A stretch of DNA of 64,000 nucleotides from NCBI GenBank assembly GCA_036245805.1, contig BTRK01000005.1, forward strand, positions 12,524,001 to 12,588,000, in the 5' to 3' direction. The notes under the pieces are model-generated. The model worked only from the letters and a program-made list of their open reading frames with translations. It did no database searches and was not told the DNA's origin. The DNA comes from Pristionchus mayeri. Its lineage: Eukaryota; Nematoda; Chromadorea; Rhabditida; Neodiplogasteridae. Positions 1 through 15,000 of this stretch are shown in pieces. A program made the translations under genes and the position numbers. Positions within the stretch are counted from its first letter, which is position 1; each line of letters begins with the position of its first letter.

Positions 1-3000
1 ATGCGGTTCAATGACAGGATTTTGCAATCCGTCCGGTGCTACACGTAGTGCAAACAGACTTTCCCAACATTGTTGTATGATCCTTGCTTGAACTATGTGC
101 GCAGAACTGGTTCAACGACCGGATTTTGCTATCCGTCCGATGGTACACGCAGTGTGAACAGACTTTCCCAACACTGATTCGTGAACCTTCCCGAACCATG
201 TGTGCAGATGCGGTTCAATGACCGGATTTTGCTATCCGTCCGGTGGTACACGTAGTAGTGCGAAATTTGTGAAGCTTGCCTGAACCATGCGTGCAGAAGC
301 GGTTCAATGACCGGATTTTGCAATCCGTCCGGTGGTACACGTAGTGTAAACAGACTTTCCCAACACTGTTGTGTGATCCTTGCCTGAACTATGTGCGCAG
401 AACTGGTTCAACGACCGGATTTTGCTATCCGTCCGATGGTACACGCAGTGTGAACAGACTTTCCCAACACTGATTCGTGAACCTTCCCGAACCATGTGTG
501 CAGATGCGGTTCAATGACCGGATTTTGCTATCCGTTCGGTGGTACACGTAGTGTGAACAGACTTTCCCAACACTGATTTGTGAAGCTTGCCTGAACTATG
601 TGCGCAGAACTGGTTCAACGACCGGATTTTGCTATCCGTCCGATGGTACACGCAGTGTGAACAGACTTTCCCAACACTGATTCGTGAAGCTTGCCCGAAC
701 CATGTGTGCAGATGCGGTTCAATGACAGGATTTTGCTATCCGTCCGGTAGTACACGTAATAGTGCGAAATTTGTGAAGCTTGCCTGAACCATGCGTGCAG
801 AAGCGGTTCAATGACCGGATTTTGCAATCCGTCCGGTGGTACACGTAGTGTAAACAGACTTTCCCAACACTGTTGTGTGATCCTTGCCTGAACTATGTGC
901 GCAGAACTGGTTCAACGACCGGATTTTGCTATCCGTCCGATGGTACACGCAGTGTGAACAGACTTTCCCAACACTGATTCGTGAAGCTTGCCCGAACCAT
1001 GTGTGCAGATGCGGTTCAATGACAGGATTTTGCTATCCGTCCGGTAGTACACGTAATAGTGCGAAATTTGTGAAGCTTGCCTGAACCATGCGTGCAGAAG
1101 CGGTTCAATGACCGGATTTTGCAATCCGTCCGGTGGTACACGTAGTGTAAACAGACTTTCCCAACACTGTTGTGTGATCCTTGCCTGAACTATGTGCGCA
1201 GAACTGGTTCAACGACCGGATTTTGCTATCCGTCCGATGGTACACGCAGTGTGAACAGACTTTCCCAACACTGATTCGTGAAGCTTGCCCGAACCATGTG
1301 TGCAGATGCGGTTCAATGACAGGATTTTGCAATCCGTCCGGTGCTACACGTAGTGCAAACAGACTTTCCCAACATTGTTGTATGATCCTTGCTTGAACTA
1401 TGTGCGCAGAACTGGTTCAACGACCGGATTTTGCTATCCGTCCGATGGTACACGCAGTGTGAACAGACTTTCCCAACACTGATTCGTGAACCTTCCCGAA
1501 CCATGTGTGCAGATGCGGTTCAATGACCGGATTTTGCTATCCGTCCGGTGGTACACGTAGTAGTGCGAAATTTGTGAAGCTTGCCTGAACCATGCGTGCA
1601 GAAGCGGTTCAATGACCGGATTTTGCAATCCGTCCGGTGGTACACGTAGTGTAAACAGACTTTCCCAACACTGTTGTGTGATCCTTGCCTGAACTATGTG
1701 CGCAGAACTGGTTCAACGACCGGATTTTGCTATCCGTCCGATGGTACACGCAGTGTGAACAGACTTTCCCAACACTGATTCGTGAACCTTCCCGAACCAT
1801 GTGTGCAGATGCGGTTCAATGACCGGATTTTGCTATCCGTTCGGTGGTACACGTAGTGTGAACAGACTTTCCCAACACTGATTTGTGAAGCTTGCCTGAA
1901 CTATGTGCGCAGAACTGGTTCAACGACCGGATTTTGCTATCCGTCCGATGGTACACGCAGTGTGAACAGACTTTCCCAACACTGATTCGTGAAGCTTGCC
2001 CGAACCATGTGTGCAGATGCGGTTCAATGACAGGATTTTGCTATCCGTCCGGTAGTACACGTAATAGTGCGAAATTTGTGAAGCTTGCCTGAACCATGCG
2101 TGCAGAAGCGGTTCAATGACCGGATTTTGCAATCCGTCCGGTGGTACACGTAGTGTAAACAGACTTTCCCAACACTGTTGTGTGATCCTTGCCTGAACTA
2201 TGTGCGCAGAACTGGTTCAACGACCGGATTTTGCTATCCGTCCGATGGTACACGCAGTGTGAACAGACTTTCCCAACACTGATTCGTGAAGCTTGCCCGA
2301 ACCATGTGTGCAGATGCGGTTCAATGACAGGATTTTGCTATCCGTCCGGTAGTACACGTAATAGTGCGAAATTTGTGAAGCTTGCCTGAACCATGCGTGC
2401 AGAAGCGGTTCAATGACCGGATTTTGCAATCCGTCCGGTGGTACACGTAGTGTAAACAGACTTTCCCAACACTGTTGTGTGATCCTTGCCTGAACTATGT
2501 GCGCAGAACTGGTTCAACGACCGGATTTTGCTATCCGTCCGATGGTACACGCAGTGTGAACAGACTTTCCCAACACTGATTCGTGAAGCTTGCCCGAACC
2601 ATGTGTGCAGATGCGGTTCAATGACAGGATTTTGCAATCCGTCCGGTGCTACACGTAGTGCAAACAGACTTTCCCAACATTGTTGTATGATCCTTGCTTG
2701 AACTATGTGCGCAGAACTGGTTCAACGACCGGATTTTGCTATCCGTCCGATGGTACACGCAGTGTGAACAGACTTTCCCAACACTGATTCGTGAACCTTC
2801 CCGAACCATGTGTGCAGATGCGGTTCAATGACCGGATTTTGCTATCCGTCCGGTGGTACACGTAGTAGTGCGAAATTTGTGAAGCTTGCCTGAACCATGC
2901 GTGCAGAAGCGGTTCAATGACCGGATTTTGCAATCCGTCCGGTGGTACACGTAGTGTAAACAGACTTTCCCAACACTGTTGTGTGATCCTTGCCTGAACT

Positions 3001-6000
3001 ATGTGCGCAGAACTGGTTCAACGACCGGATTTTGCTATCCGTCCGATGGTACACGCAGTGTGAACAGACTTTCCCAACACTGATTCGTGAACCTTCCCGA
3101 ACCATGTGTGCAGATGCGGTTCAATGACCGGATTTTGCTATCCGTTCGGTGGTACACGTAGTGTGAACAGACTTTCCCAACACTGATTTGTGAAGCTTGC
3201 CTGAACTATGTGCGCAGAACTGGTTCAACGACCGGATTTTGCTATCCGTCCGATGGTACACGCAGTGTGAACAGACTTTCCCAACACTGATTCGTGAAGC
3301 TTGCCCGAACCATGTGTGCAGATGCGGTTCAATGACAGGATTTTGCTATCCGTCCGGTAGTACACGTAATAGTGCGAAATTTGTGAAGCTTGCCTGAACC
3401 ATGCGTGCAGAAGCGGTTCAATGACCGGATTTTGCAATCCGTCCGGTGGTACACGTAGTGTAAACAGACTTTCCCAACACTGATTTGTGAAGCTTGCCTG
3501 AACCATGCGTACAGAAGCGGTTCAATGACCGGATTTTGCAATCCGTCCGGTGGTACACGTAGTGTAAACAGACTTTCCCAACACTGATTTGTGAAGCTTG
3601 CCTGAACCATGCGTGCAGAAGCGGTTCAATGACCGGATTTTGCTATCCGTCCGGTGGTACACGTAGTGTAAAAAGACTTTCCCAACACTGTTGTGTGATC
3701 CTTGCCTGAACTATGTGCGCAGAACTGGTTCAACGACCGGATTTTGCTATCCGTCCGATGGTACACGCAGTGTGAACAGACTTTCCCAACACTGATTCGT
3801 GAACCTTCCCGAACCATGTGTGCAGATGCGGTTCAATGACCGGATTTTGCTATCCGTCCGGTGGTACACGTAGTGTGAACAGACTTTCCCAACTCTGTTG
3901 TGTGATCCTTGCCTGAACCATGCGTGCAGAAACGGTTCAATGACCGGATTTTGCAATCCGTCCGGTGCTACACGTAGTGCAAACAGACTTTCCCAACATT
4001 GTTGTATGATCCTTGCCTGAACTATGTGCGCAGAACTGGTTCAACGACCGGATTTTGCTATCCGTCCGATGGTACACGCAGTGTGAACAGACTTTCCCAA
4101 CACTGATTCGTGAACCTTCCCGAACCATGTGTGCAGATGCGGTTCAATGACCGGATTTTGCTATCCGTCCGGTGGTACACGTAGTAGTGCGAAATTTGTG
4201 AAGCTTGCCTGAACCATGCGTGCAGAAGCGGTTCAATGACCGGATTTTGCAATCCGTCCGGTGGTACACGTAGTGTAAACAGACTTTCCCAACACTGTTG
4301 TGTGATCCTTGCCTGAACTATGTGCGCAGAACTGGTTCAACGACCGGATTTTGCTATCCGTCCGATGGTACACGCAGTGTGAACAGACTTTCCCAACACT
4401 GATTCGTGAAGCTTGCCTGAACCATGCGTGCAGAAGCGGTTCAATGACCGGATTTTGCTATCCGTCCAGTGGTACACGTAGTGTAAACAGACTTTCTCAA
4501 CTCTGTTATGCGAAGCTTGCCTGAACCATGCGTGCAGAAGCGGTTCAATGACCGGATTTTGCTATCCGTCCGGTGGTACACGTAGTGTGAACATATTTTC
4601 CCAACACTGATTCGTGAAGCTTGCCTGAACCATGCGTGCAGAAGTGGTTCAATGACCGGATTTTGCTATCCGTCCGATGGTACACGCAGTGTGAACAGAC
4701 TTTCCCAACACTGATTCGTGAACCTTCCCGAACCATGTGTGCAGATGCGGTTCAATGACCGGATTTTGCTATCCGTCCGGTGGTACACGTAGTAGTGCGA
4801 AATTTGTGAAGCTTGCCTGAACCATGCGTGCAGAAGCGGTTCAATGACCGGATTTTGCAATCCGTCCGGTGGTACACGTAGTGTAAACAGACTTTCCCAA
4901 CACTGTTGTGTGATCCTTGCCTGAACTATGTGCGCAGAACTGGTTCAACGACCGGATTTTGCTATCCGTCCGGTGGTACACGTAGTGTGAACAGACTTTC
5001 CCAACACTGATTTGTGAAGCTTGCCTGAACCATGCGTGCAGAAGCGGTTCAATGACCGGATTTTGCTATCCGTCCAGTGGTACACGTAGTGTAAACAGAC
5101 TTTCTCAACTCTGTTATGCGAAGCTTGCCTGAACCATGCGTGCAGAAGCGGTTCAATGACCGGATTTTGCTATCCGTCCGGTGGTACACGTAGTGTGAAC
5201 ATACTTTCCCAACACTGATTCGTGAAGCTTGCCTGAACCATGCGTGCAGAAGTGGTTCAATGACCGGATTTTGCTATCCGTCCGATGGTACACGCAGTGT
5301 GAAATGACTTTCCCAACACTGATTCGTGAACCTTCCCGAACCATGTGTGCAGATGCGGTTCAATGACCGGATTTTGCTATCCGTCCGGTGGTACACGTAG
5401 TGTGAACAGACTTTCCCAACACAGTTGGGTGATCCTTGCCTGAACTATGTGCGCAGAACTGGTTCAACGACCGGATTTTGCTATCCGTCCGGTGGTACAC
5501 GTAGTGTGAACAGACTTTCCCAACACTGATTTGTGAAGCTTGCCTGAACCATGCGTGCAGAAGCGGTTCAATGACCGGATTTTGCTATCCGTCCAGTGGT
5601 ACACGTAGTGTAAACAGACTTTCTCAACTCTGTTATGCGAAGCTTGCCTGAACCATGCGTGCAGAAGCGGTTCAATGACCGGATTTTGCTATCCGTCCGG
5701 TGGTACACGTAGTGTGAACATACTTTCCCAACACTGATTCGTGAAGCTTGCCTGAACCATGCGTGCAGAAGTGGTTCAATGACCGGATTTTGCTATCCGT
5801 CCGATGGTACACGCAGTGTGAACAGACTTTCCCAACACTGATTCGTGAACCTTCCCGAACCATGTGTGCAGATGCGGTTCAATGACCGGATTTTGCTATC
5901 CGTCCGGTGGTACACGTAGTGTGAACAGCCTTTCCCAACTTTGATTTGTGAAGCTTGCCTGAACCATGCGTGCAGAAGCGGTTCAATGACCGGATTTTGC

Positions 6001-9000
6001 AATCCGTCCGGTTTTACACGTAGTGTAAACAGACTTTCCCAACACTGATTTGTGAAGCTTGCCTGAACCATGCGTGCAGAAGCGGTTCAATGACCGGATT
6101 TTGCTATCCGTCCGGTGGTACACGTAGTGTAAAAAGACTTTCCCAACACTGTTGTGTGATCCTTGCCTGAACTATGTGCGCAGAACTGGTTCAACGACCG
6201 GATTTTGCTATCCGTCCGATGGTACACGCAGTGTGAACAGACTTTCCCAACACTGATTCGTGAACCTTCCCGAACCATGTGTGCAGATGCGGTTCAATGA
6301 CCGGATTTTGCTATCCGTCCGGTGGTACACGTAGTGTGAACAGACTTTCCCAACTCTGTTGTGTGATCCTTGCCTGAACCATGCGTGCAGAAACGGTTCA
6401 ATGACCGGATTTTGCAATCCGTCCGGTGCTACACGTAGTGCAAACAGATTTTCCCAACATTGTTGTATGATCCTTGCTTGAACTATGTGCGCAGAACTGG
6501 TTCAACGACCGGATTTTGCTATCCGTCCGATGGTACACGCAGTGTGAACAGACTTTCCCAACACTGATTCGTGAAGCTTGCCCGAACCATGTGTGCAGAT
6601 GCGGTTCAATGACAGGATTTTGCTATCCGTCCGGTAGTACACGTAATAGTGCGAAATTTGTGAAGCTTGCCTGAACCATGCGTGCAGAAGCGGTTCAATG
6701 ACCGGATTTTGCAATCCGTCCGGTGGTACACGTAGTGTAAACAGACTTTCCCAACACTGATTTGTGAAGCTTGCCTGAACCATGCGTACAGAAGCGGTTC
6801 AATGACCGGATTTTGCAATCCGTCCGGTGGTACACGTAGTGTAAACAGACTTTCCCAACACTGATTTGTGAAGCTTGCCTGAACCATGCGTACAGAAGCG
6901 GTTCAATGACCGGATTTTGCAATCCGTCCGGTGGTACACGTAGTGTAAACAGACTTTCCCAACACTGTTGTGTGATCCTTGCCTGAACTATGTGCGCAGA
7001 ACTGGTTCAACGACCGGATTTTGCTATCCGTCCGGTGGTACACGTAGTGTGAACAGACTTTCCCAACACTGATTTGTGAAGCTTGCCTGAACCATGCGTG
7101 CAGAAGCGGTTCAATGACCGGATTTTGCTATCCGTCCAGTGGTACACGTAGTGTAAACAGACTTTCTCAACTCTGTTATGCGAAGCTTGCCTGAACCATG
7201 CGTGCAGAAGCGGTTCAATGACCGGATTTTGCTATCCGTCCGGTGGTACACGTAGTGTGAACATACTTTCCCAACACTGATTCGTGAAGCTTGCCTGAAC
7301 CATGCGTGCAGAAGTGGTTCAATGACCGGATTTTGCTATCCGTCCGATGGTACACGCAGTGTGAAATGACTTTCCCAACACTGATTCGTGAACCTTCCCG
7401 AACCATGTGTGCAGATGCGGTTCAATGACCGGATTTTGCTATCCGTCCGGTGGTACACGTAGTGTGAACAGACTTTCCCAACACAGTTGGGTGATCCTTG
7501 CCTGAACTATGTGCGCAGAACTGGTTCAACGACCGGATTTTGCTATCCGTCCGGTGGTACACGTAGTGTGAACAGACTTTCCCAACACTGATTTGTGAAG
7601 CTTGCCTGAACCATGCGTGCAGAAGCGGTTCAATGACCGGATTTTGCTATCCGTCCAGTGGTACACGTAGTGTAAACAGACTTTCTCAACTCTGTTATGC
7701 GAAGCTTGCCTGAACCATGCGTGCAGAAGCGGTTCAATGACCGGATTTTGCTATCCGTCCGGTGGTACACGTAGTGTGAACATACTTTCCCAACACTGAT
7801 TCGTGAAGCTTGCCTGAACCATGCGTGCAGAAGTGGTTCAATGACCGGATTTTGCTATCCGTCCGATGGTACACGCAGTGTGAACAGACTTTCCCAACAC
7901 TGATTCGTGAACCTTCCCGAACCATGTGTGCAGATGCGGTTCAATGACCGGATTTTGCTATCCGTCCGGTGGTACACGTAGTGTGAACAGCCTTTCCCAA
8001 CTTTGATTTGTGAAGCTTGCCTGAACCATGCGTGCAGAAGCGGTTCAATGACCGGATTTTGCAATCCGTCCGGTTTTACACGTAGTGTAAACAGACTTTC
8101 CCAACACTGATTTGTGAAGCTTGCCTGAACCATGCGTGCAGAAGCGGTTCAATGACCGGATTTTGCTATCCGTCCGGTGGTACACGTAGTGTAAAAAGAC
8201 TTTCCCAACACTGTTGTGTGATCCTTGCCTGAACTATGTGCGCAGAACTGGTTCAACGACCGGATTTTGCTATCCGTCCGATGGTACACGCAGTGTGAAC
8301 AGACTTTCCCAACACTGATTCGTGAACCTTCCCGAACCATGTGTGCAGATGCGGTTCAATGACCGGATTTTGCTATCCGTCCGGTGGTACACGTAGTGTG
8401 AACAGACTTTCCCAACTCTGTTGTGTGATCCTTGCCTGAACCATGCGTGCAGAAACGGTTCAATGACCGGATTTTGCAATCCGTCCGGTGCTACACGTAG
8501 TGCAAACAGATTTTCCCAACATTGTTGTATGATCCTTGCTTGAACTATGTGCGCAGAACTGGTTCAACGACCGGATTTTGCTATCCGTCCGATGGTACAC
8601 GCAGTGTGAACAGACTTTCCCAACACTGATTCGTGAAGCTTGCCCGAACCATGTGTGCAGATGCGGTTCAATGACAGGATTTTGCTATCCGTCCGGTAGT
8701 ACACGTAATAGTGCGAAATTTGTGAAGCTTGCCTGAACCATGCGTGCAGAAGCGGTTCAATGACCGGATTTTGCAATCCGTCCGGTGGTACACGTAGTGT
8801 AAACAGACTTTCCCAACACTGATTTGTGAAGCTTGCCTGAACCATGCGTACAGAAGCGGTTCAATGACCGGATTTTGCAATCCGTCCGGTGGTACACGTA
8901 GTGTAAACAGACTTTCCCAACACTGATTTGTGAAGCTTGCCTGAACCATGCGTGCAGAAGCGGTTCAATGACCGGATTTTGCTATCCGTCCGGTGGTACA

Positions 9001-12000
9001 CGTAGTGTAAAAAGACTTTCCCAACACTGTTGTGTGATCCTTGCCTGAACTATGTGCGCAGAACTGGTTCAACGACCGGATTTTGCTATCCGTCCGATGG
9101 TACACGCAGTGTGAACAGACTTTCCCAACACTGATTCGTGAACCTTCCCGAACCATGTGTGCAGATGCGGTTCAATGACCGGATTTTGCTATCCGTCCGG
9201 TGGTACACGTAGTGTGAACAGACTTTCCCAACTCTGTTGTGTGATCCTTGCCTGAACCATGCGTGCAGAAACGGTTCAATGACCGGATTTTGCAATCCGT
9301 CCGGTGCTACACGTAGTGCAAACAGACTTTCCCAACATTGTTGTATGATCCTTGCCTGAACTATGTGCGCAGAACTGGTTCAACGACCGGATTTTGCTAT
9401 CCGTCCGATGGTACACGCAGTGTGAACAGACTTTCCCAACACTGATTCGTGAAGCTTGCCCGAACCATGTGTGCAGATGCGGTTCAATGAGAGGATTTTG
9501 CTATCCGTCCGGTAGTACACGTAATAGTGCGAAATTTGTGAAGCTTGCCTGAACCATGCGTGCAGAAGCGGTTCAATGACCGGATTTTGCAATCCGTCCG
9601 GTGGTACACGTAGTGTAAACAGACTTTCCCAACACTGTTGTGTGATCCTTGCCTGAACTATGTGCGCAGAACTGGTTCAACGACCGGATTTTGCTATCCG
9701 TCCGGTGGTACACGTAGTGTGAACAGACTTTCCCAACACTGATTTGTGAAGCTTGCCTGAACCATGCGTGCAGAAGCGGTTCAATGACCGGATTTTGCTA
9801 TCCGTCCAGTGGTACACGTAGTGTAAACAGACTTTCTCAACTCTGTTATGCGAAGCTTGCCTGAACCATGCGCGCAGAAGTGGTTCAATGACCGGATTTT
9901 GCTATCCGTCCGATGGTACACGCAGTGTGAACAGACTTTCCCAACACTGATTCGTGAACCTTCCCGAACCATGTGTGCAGATGCGGTTCAATGACCGGAT
10001 TTTGCTATCCGTCCGGTGGTACACGTAGTGTGAACAGCCTTTCCCAACTTTGATTTGTGAAGCTTGCCTGAACCATGCGTGCAGAAGCGGTTCAATGACC
10101 GGATTTTGCAATCCGTCCGGTTTTACACGTAGTGTAAACAGACTTTCCCAACACTGATTTGTGAAGCTTGCCTGAACCATGCGTGCAGAAGCGGTTCAAT
10201 GACCGGATTTTGCTATCCGTCCGGTGGTACACGTAGTGTAAAAAGACTTTCCCAACACTGTTGTGTGATCCTTGCCTGAACTATGTGCGCAGAACTGGTT
10301 CAACGACCGGATTTTGCTATCCGTCCGATGGTACACGCAGTGTGAACAGACTTTCCCAACACTGATTCGTGAACCTTCCCGAACCATGTGTGCAGATGCG
10401 GTTCAATGACCGGATTTTGCTATCCGTCCGGTGGTACACGTAGTGTGAACAGACTTTCCCAACTCTGTTGTGTGATCCTTGCCTGAACCATGCGTGCAGA
10501 AACGGTTCAATGACCGGATTTTGCAATCCGTCCGGTGCTACACGTAGTGCAAACAGATTTTCCCAACATTGTTGTATGATCCTTGCTTGAACTATGTGCG
10601 CAGAACTGGTTCAACGACCGGATTTTGCTATCCGTCCGATGGTACACGCAGTGTGAACAGACTTTCCCAACACTGATTCGTGAAGCTTGCCCGAACCATG
10701 TGTGCAGATGCGGTTCAATGACAGGATTTTGCTATCCGTCCGGTAGTACACGTAATAGTGCGAAATTTGTGAAGCTTGCCTGAACCATGCGTGCAGAAGC
10801 GGTTCAATGACCGGATTTTGCAATCCGTCCGGTGGTACGCGTAGTGTAAACAGACTTTCCCAACACTGATTTGTGAAGCTTGCCTGAACCATGCGTACAG
10901 AAGCGGTTCAATGACCGGATTTTGCTATCCGTCCGGTAGTACACGTAATAGTGCGAAATTTGTGAAGCTTGCCTGAACCATGCGTGCAGAAGCGGTTCAA
11001 TGACCGGATTTTGCAATCCGTCCGGTGGTACACGTAGTGTAAACAGACTTTCCCAACACTGATTTGTGAAGCTTGCCTGAACCATGCGTGCAGAAGCGGT
11101 TCAATGACCGGATTTTGCTATCCGTCCGGTGGTACACGTAGTGTAAAAAGACTTTCCCAACACTGTTGTGTGATCCTTGCCTGAACTATGTGCGCAGAAC
11201 TGGTTCAACGACCGGATTTTGCTATCCGTCCGATGGTACACGCAGTGTGAACAGACTTTCCCAACACTGATTCGTGAACCTTCCCGAACCATGTGTGCAG
11301 ATGCGGTTCAATGACCGGATTTTGCTATCCGTCCGGTGGTACACGTAGTGTGAACAGACTTTCCCAACTCTGTTGTGTGATCCTTGCCTGAACCATGCGT
11401 GCAGAAACGGTTCAATGACCGGATTTTGCAATCCGTCCGGTGCTACACGTAGTGCAAACAGACTTTCCCAACATTGTTGTATGATCCTTGCCTGAACTAT
11501 GTGCGCAGAACTGGTTCAACGACCGGATTTTGCTATCCGTCCGATGGTACACGCAGTGTGAACAGACTTTCCCAACACTGATTCGTGAAGCTTGCCCGAA
11601 CCATGTGTGCAGATGCGGTTCAATGAGAGGATTTTGCTATCCGTCCGGTAGTACACGTAATAGTGCGAAATTTGTGAAGCTTGCCTGAACCATGCGTGCA
11701 GAAGCGGTTCAATGACCGGATTTTGCAATCCGTCCGGTGGTACACGTAGTGTAAACAGACTTTCCCAACACTGTTGTGTGATCCTTGCCTGAACTATGTG
11801 CGCAGAACTGGTTCAACGACCGGATTTTGCTATCCGTCCGGTGGTACACGTAGTGTGAACAGACTTTCCCAACACTGATTTGTGAAGCTTGCCTGAACCA
11901 TGCGTGCAGAAGCGGTTCAATGACCGGATTTTGCTATCCGTCCAGTGGTACACGTAGTGTAAACAGACTTTCTCAACTCTGTTATGCGAAGCTTGCCTGA

Positions 12001-15000
12001 ACCATGCGCGCAGAAGTGGTTCAATGACCGGATTTTGCTATCCGTCCGATGGTACACGCAGTGTGAACAGACTTTCCCAACACTGATTCGTGAACCTTCC
12101 CGAACCATGTGTGCAGATGCGGTTCAATGACCGGATTTTGCTATCCGTCCGGTAGTACACGTAATAGTGCGAAATTTGTGAAGCTTGCCTGAACCATGCG
12201 TGCAGAAGTGGTTCAATGACCGGATTTTGCTATCCGTCCGATGGTACACGCAGTGTGAAATGACTTTCCCAACACTGATTCGTGAACCTTCCCGAACCAT
12301 GTGTGCAGATGCGGTTCAATGACCGGATTTTGCTATCCGTCCGGTGGTACACGTAGTGTGAACAGACTTTCCCAACACAGTTGGGTGATCCTTGCCTGAA
12401 CTATGTGCGCAGAACTGGTTCAACGACCGGATTTTGCTATCCGTCCGGTGGTACACGTAGTGTGAACAGACTTTCCCAACACTGATTTGTGAAGCTTGCC
12501 TGAACCATGCGTGCAGAAGCGGTTCAATGACCGGATTTTGCTATCCGTCCAGTGGTACACGTAGTGTAAACAGACTTTCTCAACTCTGTTATGCGAAGCT
12601 TGCCTGAACCATGCGTGCAGAAGCGGTTCAATGACCGGATTTTGCTATCCGTCCGGTGGTACACGTAGTGTGAACATACTTTCCCAACACTGATTCGTGA
12701 AGCTTGCCTGAACCATGCGTGCAGAAGTGGTTCAATGACCGGATTTTGCTATCCGTCCGATGGTACACGCAGTGTGAACAGACTTTCCCAACACTGATTC
12801 GTGAACCTTCCCGAACCATGTGTGCAGATGCGGTTCAATGACCGGATTTTGCTATCCGTCCGGTGGTACACGTAGTGTGAACAGCCTTTCCCAACTTTGA
12901 TTTGTGAAGCTTGCCTGAACCATGCGTGCAGAAGCGGTTCAATGACCGGATTTTGCAATCCGTCCGGTTTTACACGTAGTGTAAACAGACTTTCCCAACA
13001 CTGATTTGTGAAGCTTGCCTGAACCATGCGTGCAGAAGCGGTTCAATGACCGGATTTTGCTATCCGTCCGGTGGTACACGTAGTGTAAAAAGACTTTCCC
13101 AACACTGTTGTGTGATCCTTGCCTGAACTATGTGCGCAGAACTGGTTCAACGACCGGATTTTGCTATCCGTCCGATGGTACACGCAGTGTGAACAGACTT
13201 TCCCAACACTGATTCGTGAACCTTCCCGAACCATGTGTGCAGATGCGGTTCAATGACCGGATTTTGCTATCCGTCCGGTGGTACACGTAGTGTGAACACA
13301 CTTTCCCAACTCTGTTGTGTGATCCTTGCCTGAACCATGCGTGCAGAAACGGTTCAATGACCGGATTTTGCAATCCGTCCGGTGCTACACGTAGTGCAAA
13401 CAGATTTTCCCAACATTGTTGTATGATCCTTGCTTGAACTATGTGCGCAGAACTGGTTCAACGACCGGATTTTGCTATCCGTCCGATGGTACACGCAGTG
13501 TGAACAGACTTTCCCAACACTGATTCGTGAAGCTTGCCCGAACCATGTGTGCAGATGCGGTTCAATGACAGGATTTTGCTATCCGTCCGGTAGTACACGT
13601 AATAGTGCGAAATTTGTGAAGCTTGCCTGAACCATGCGTGCAGAAGCGGTTCAATGACCGGATTTTGCAATCCGTCCGGTGGTACACGTAGTGTAAACAG
13701 ACTTTCCCAACACTGATTTGTGAAGCTTGCCTGAACCATGCGTACAGAAGCGGTTCAATGACCGGATTTTGCTATCCGTCCGGTAGTACACGTAATAGTG
13801 CGAAATTTGTGAAGCTTGCCTGAACCATGCGTGCAGAAGCGGTTCAATGACCGGATTTTGCAATCCGTCCGGTGGTACACGTAGTGTAAACAGACTTTCC
13901 CAACACTGATTTGTGAAGCTTGCCTGAACCATGCGTGCAGAAGCGGTTCAATGACCGGATTTTGCTATCCGTCCGGTGGTACACGTAGTGTAAAAAGACT
14001 TTCCCAACACTGTTGTGTGATCCTTGCCTGAACTATGTGCGCAGAACTGGTTCAACGACCGGATTTTGCTATCCGTCCGATGGTACACGCAGTGTGAACA
14101 GACTTTCCCAACACTGATTCGTGAACCTTCCCGAACCATGTGTGCAGATGCGGTTCAATGACCGGATTTTGCTATCCGTCCGGTGGTACACGTAGTGTGA
14201 ACAGACTTTCCCAACTCTGTTGTGTGATCCTTGCCTGAACCATGCGTGCAGAAACGGTTCAATGACCGGATTTTGCAATCCGTCCGGTGCTACACGTAGT
14301 GCAAACAGACTTTCCCAACATTGTTGTATGATCCTTGCCTGAACTATGTGCGCAGAACTGGTTCAACGACCGGATTTTGCTATCCGTCCGATGGTACACG
14401 CAGTGTGAACAGACTTTCCCAACACTGATTCGTGAAGCTTGCCCGAACCATGTGTGCAGATGCGGTTCAATGAGAGGATTTTGCTATCCGTCCGGTAGTA
14501 CACGTAATAGTGCGAAATTTGTGAAGCTTGCCTGAACCATGCGTGCAGAAGCGGTTCAATGACCGGATTTTGCAATCCGTCCGGTGGTACACGTAGTGTA
14601 AACAGACTTTCCCAACACTGTTGTGTGATCCTTGCCTGAACTATGTGCGCAGAACTGGTTCAACGACCGGATTTTGCTATCCGTCCGGTGGTACACGTAG
14701 TGTGAACAGACTTTCCCAACACTGATTTGTGAAGCTTGCCTGAACCATGCGTGCAGAAGCGGTTCAATGACCGGATTTTGCTATCCGTCCAGTGGTACAC
14801 GTAGTGTAAACAGACTTTCCCAACACTGTTGTGTGATCCTTGCCTTTACTATGTGCGCAGAACTGGTTCAACGACCGGATTTTGCTATCCGTCCGGTGGT
14901 ACACGTAGTGTGAACATACTTTCCCAACACTGATTCGTGAAGCTTGCCTGAACCATGCGTGCAGAAGTGGTTCAATGACCGGATTTTGCTATCCGTCCGG

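Noticed and set aside
1..300. Telomere or subtelomere of the chromosome
   Set aside because: No TTAGGC tracts are seen; the satellite simply starts at the window edge.
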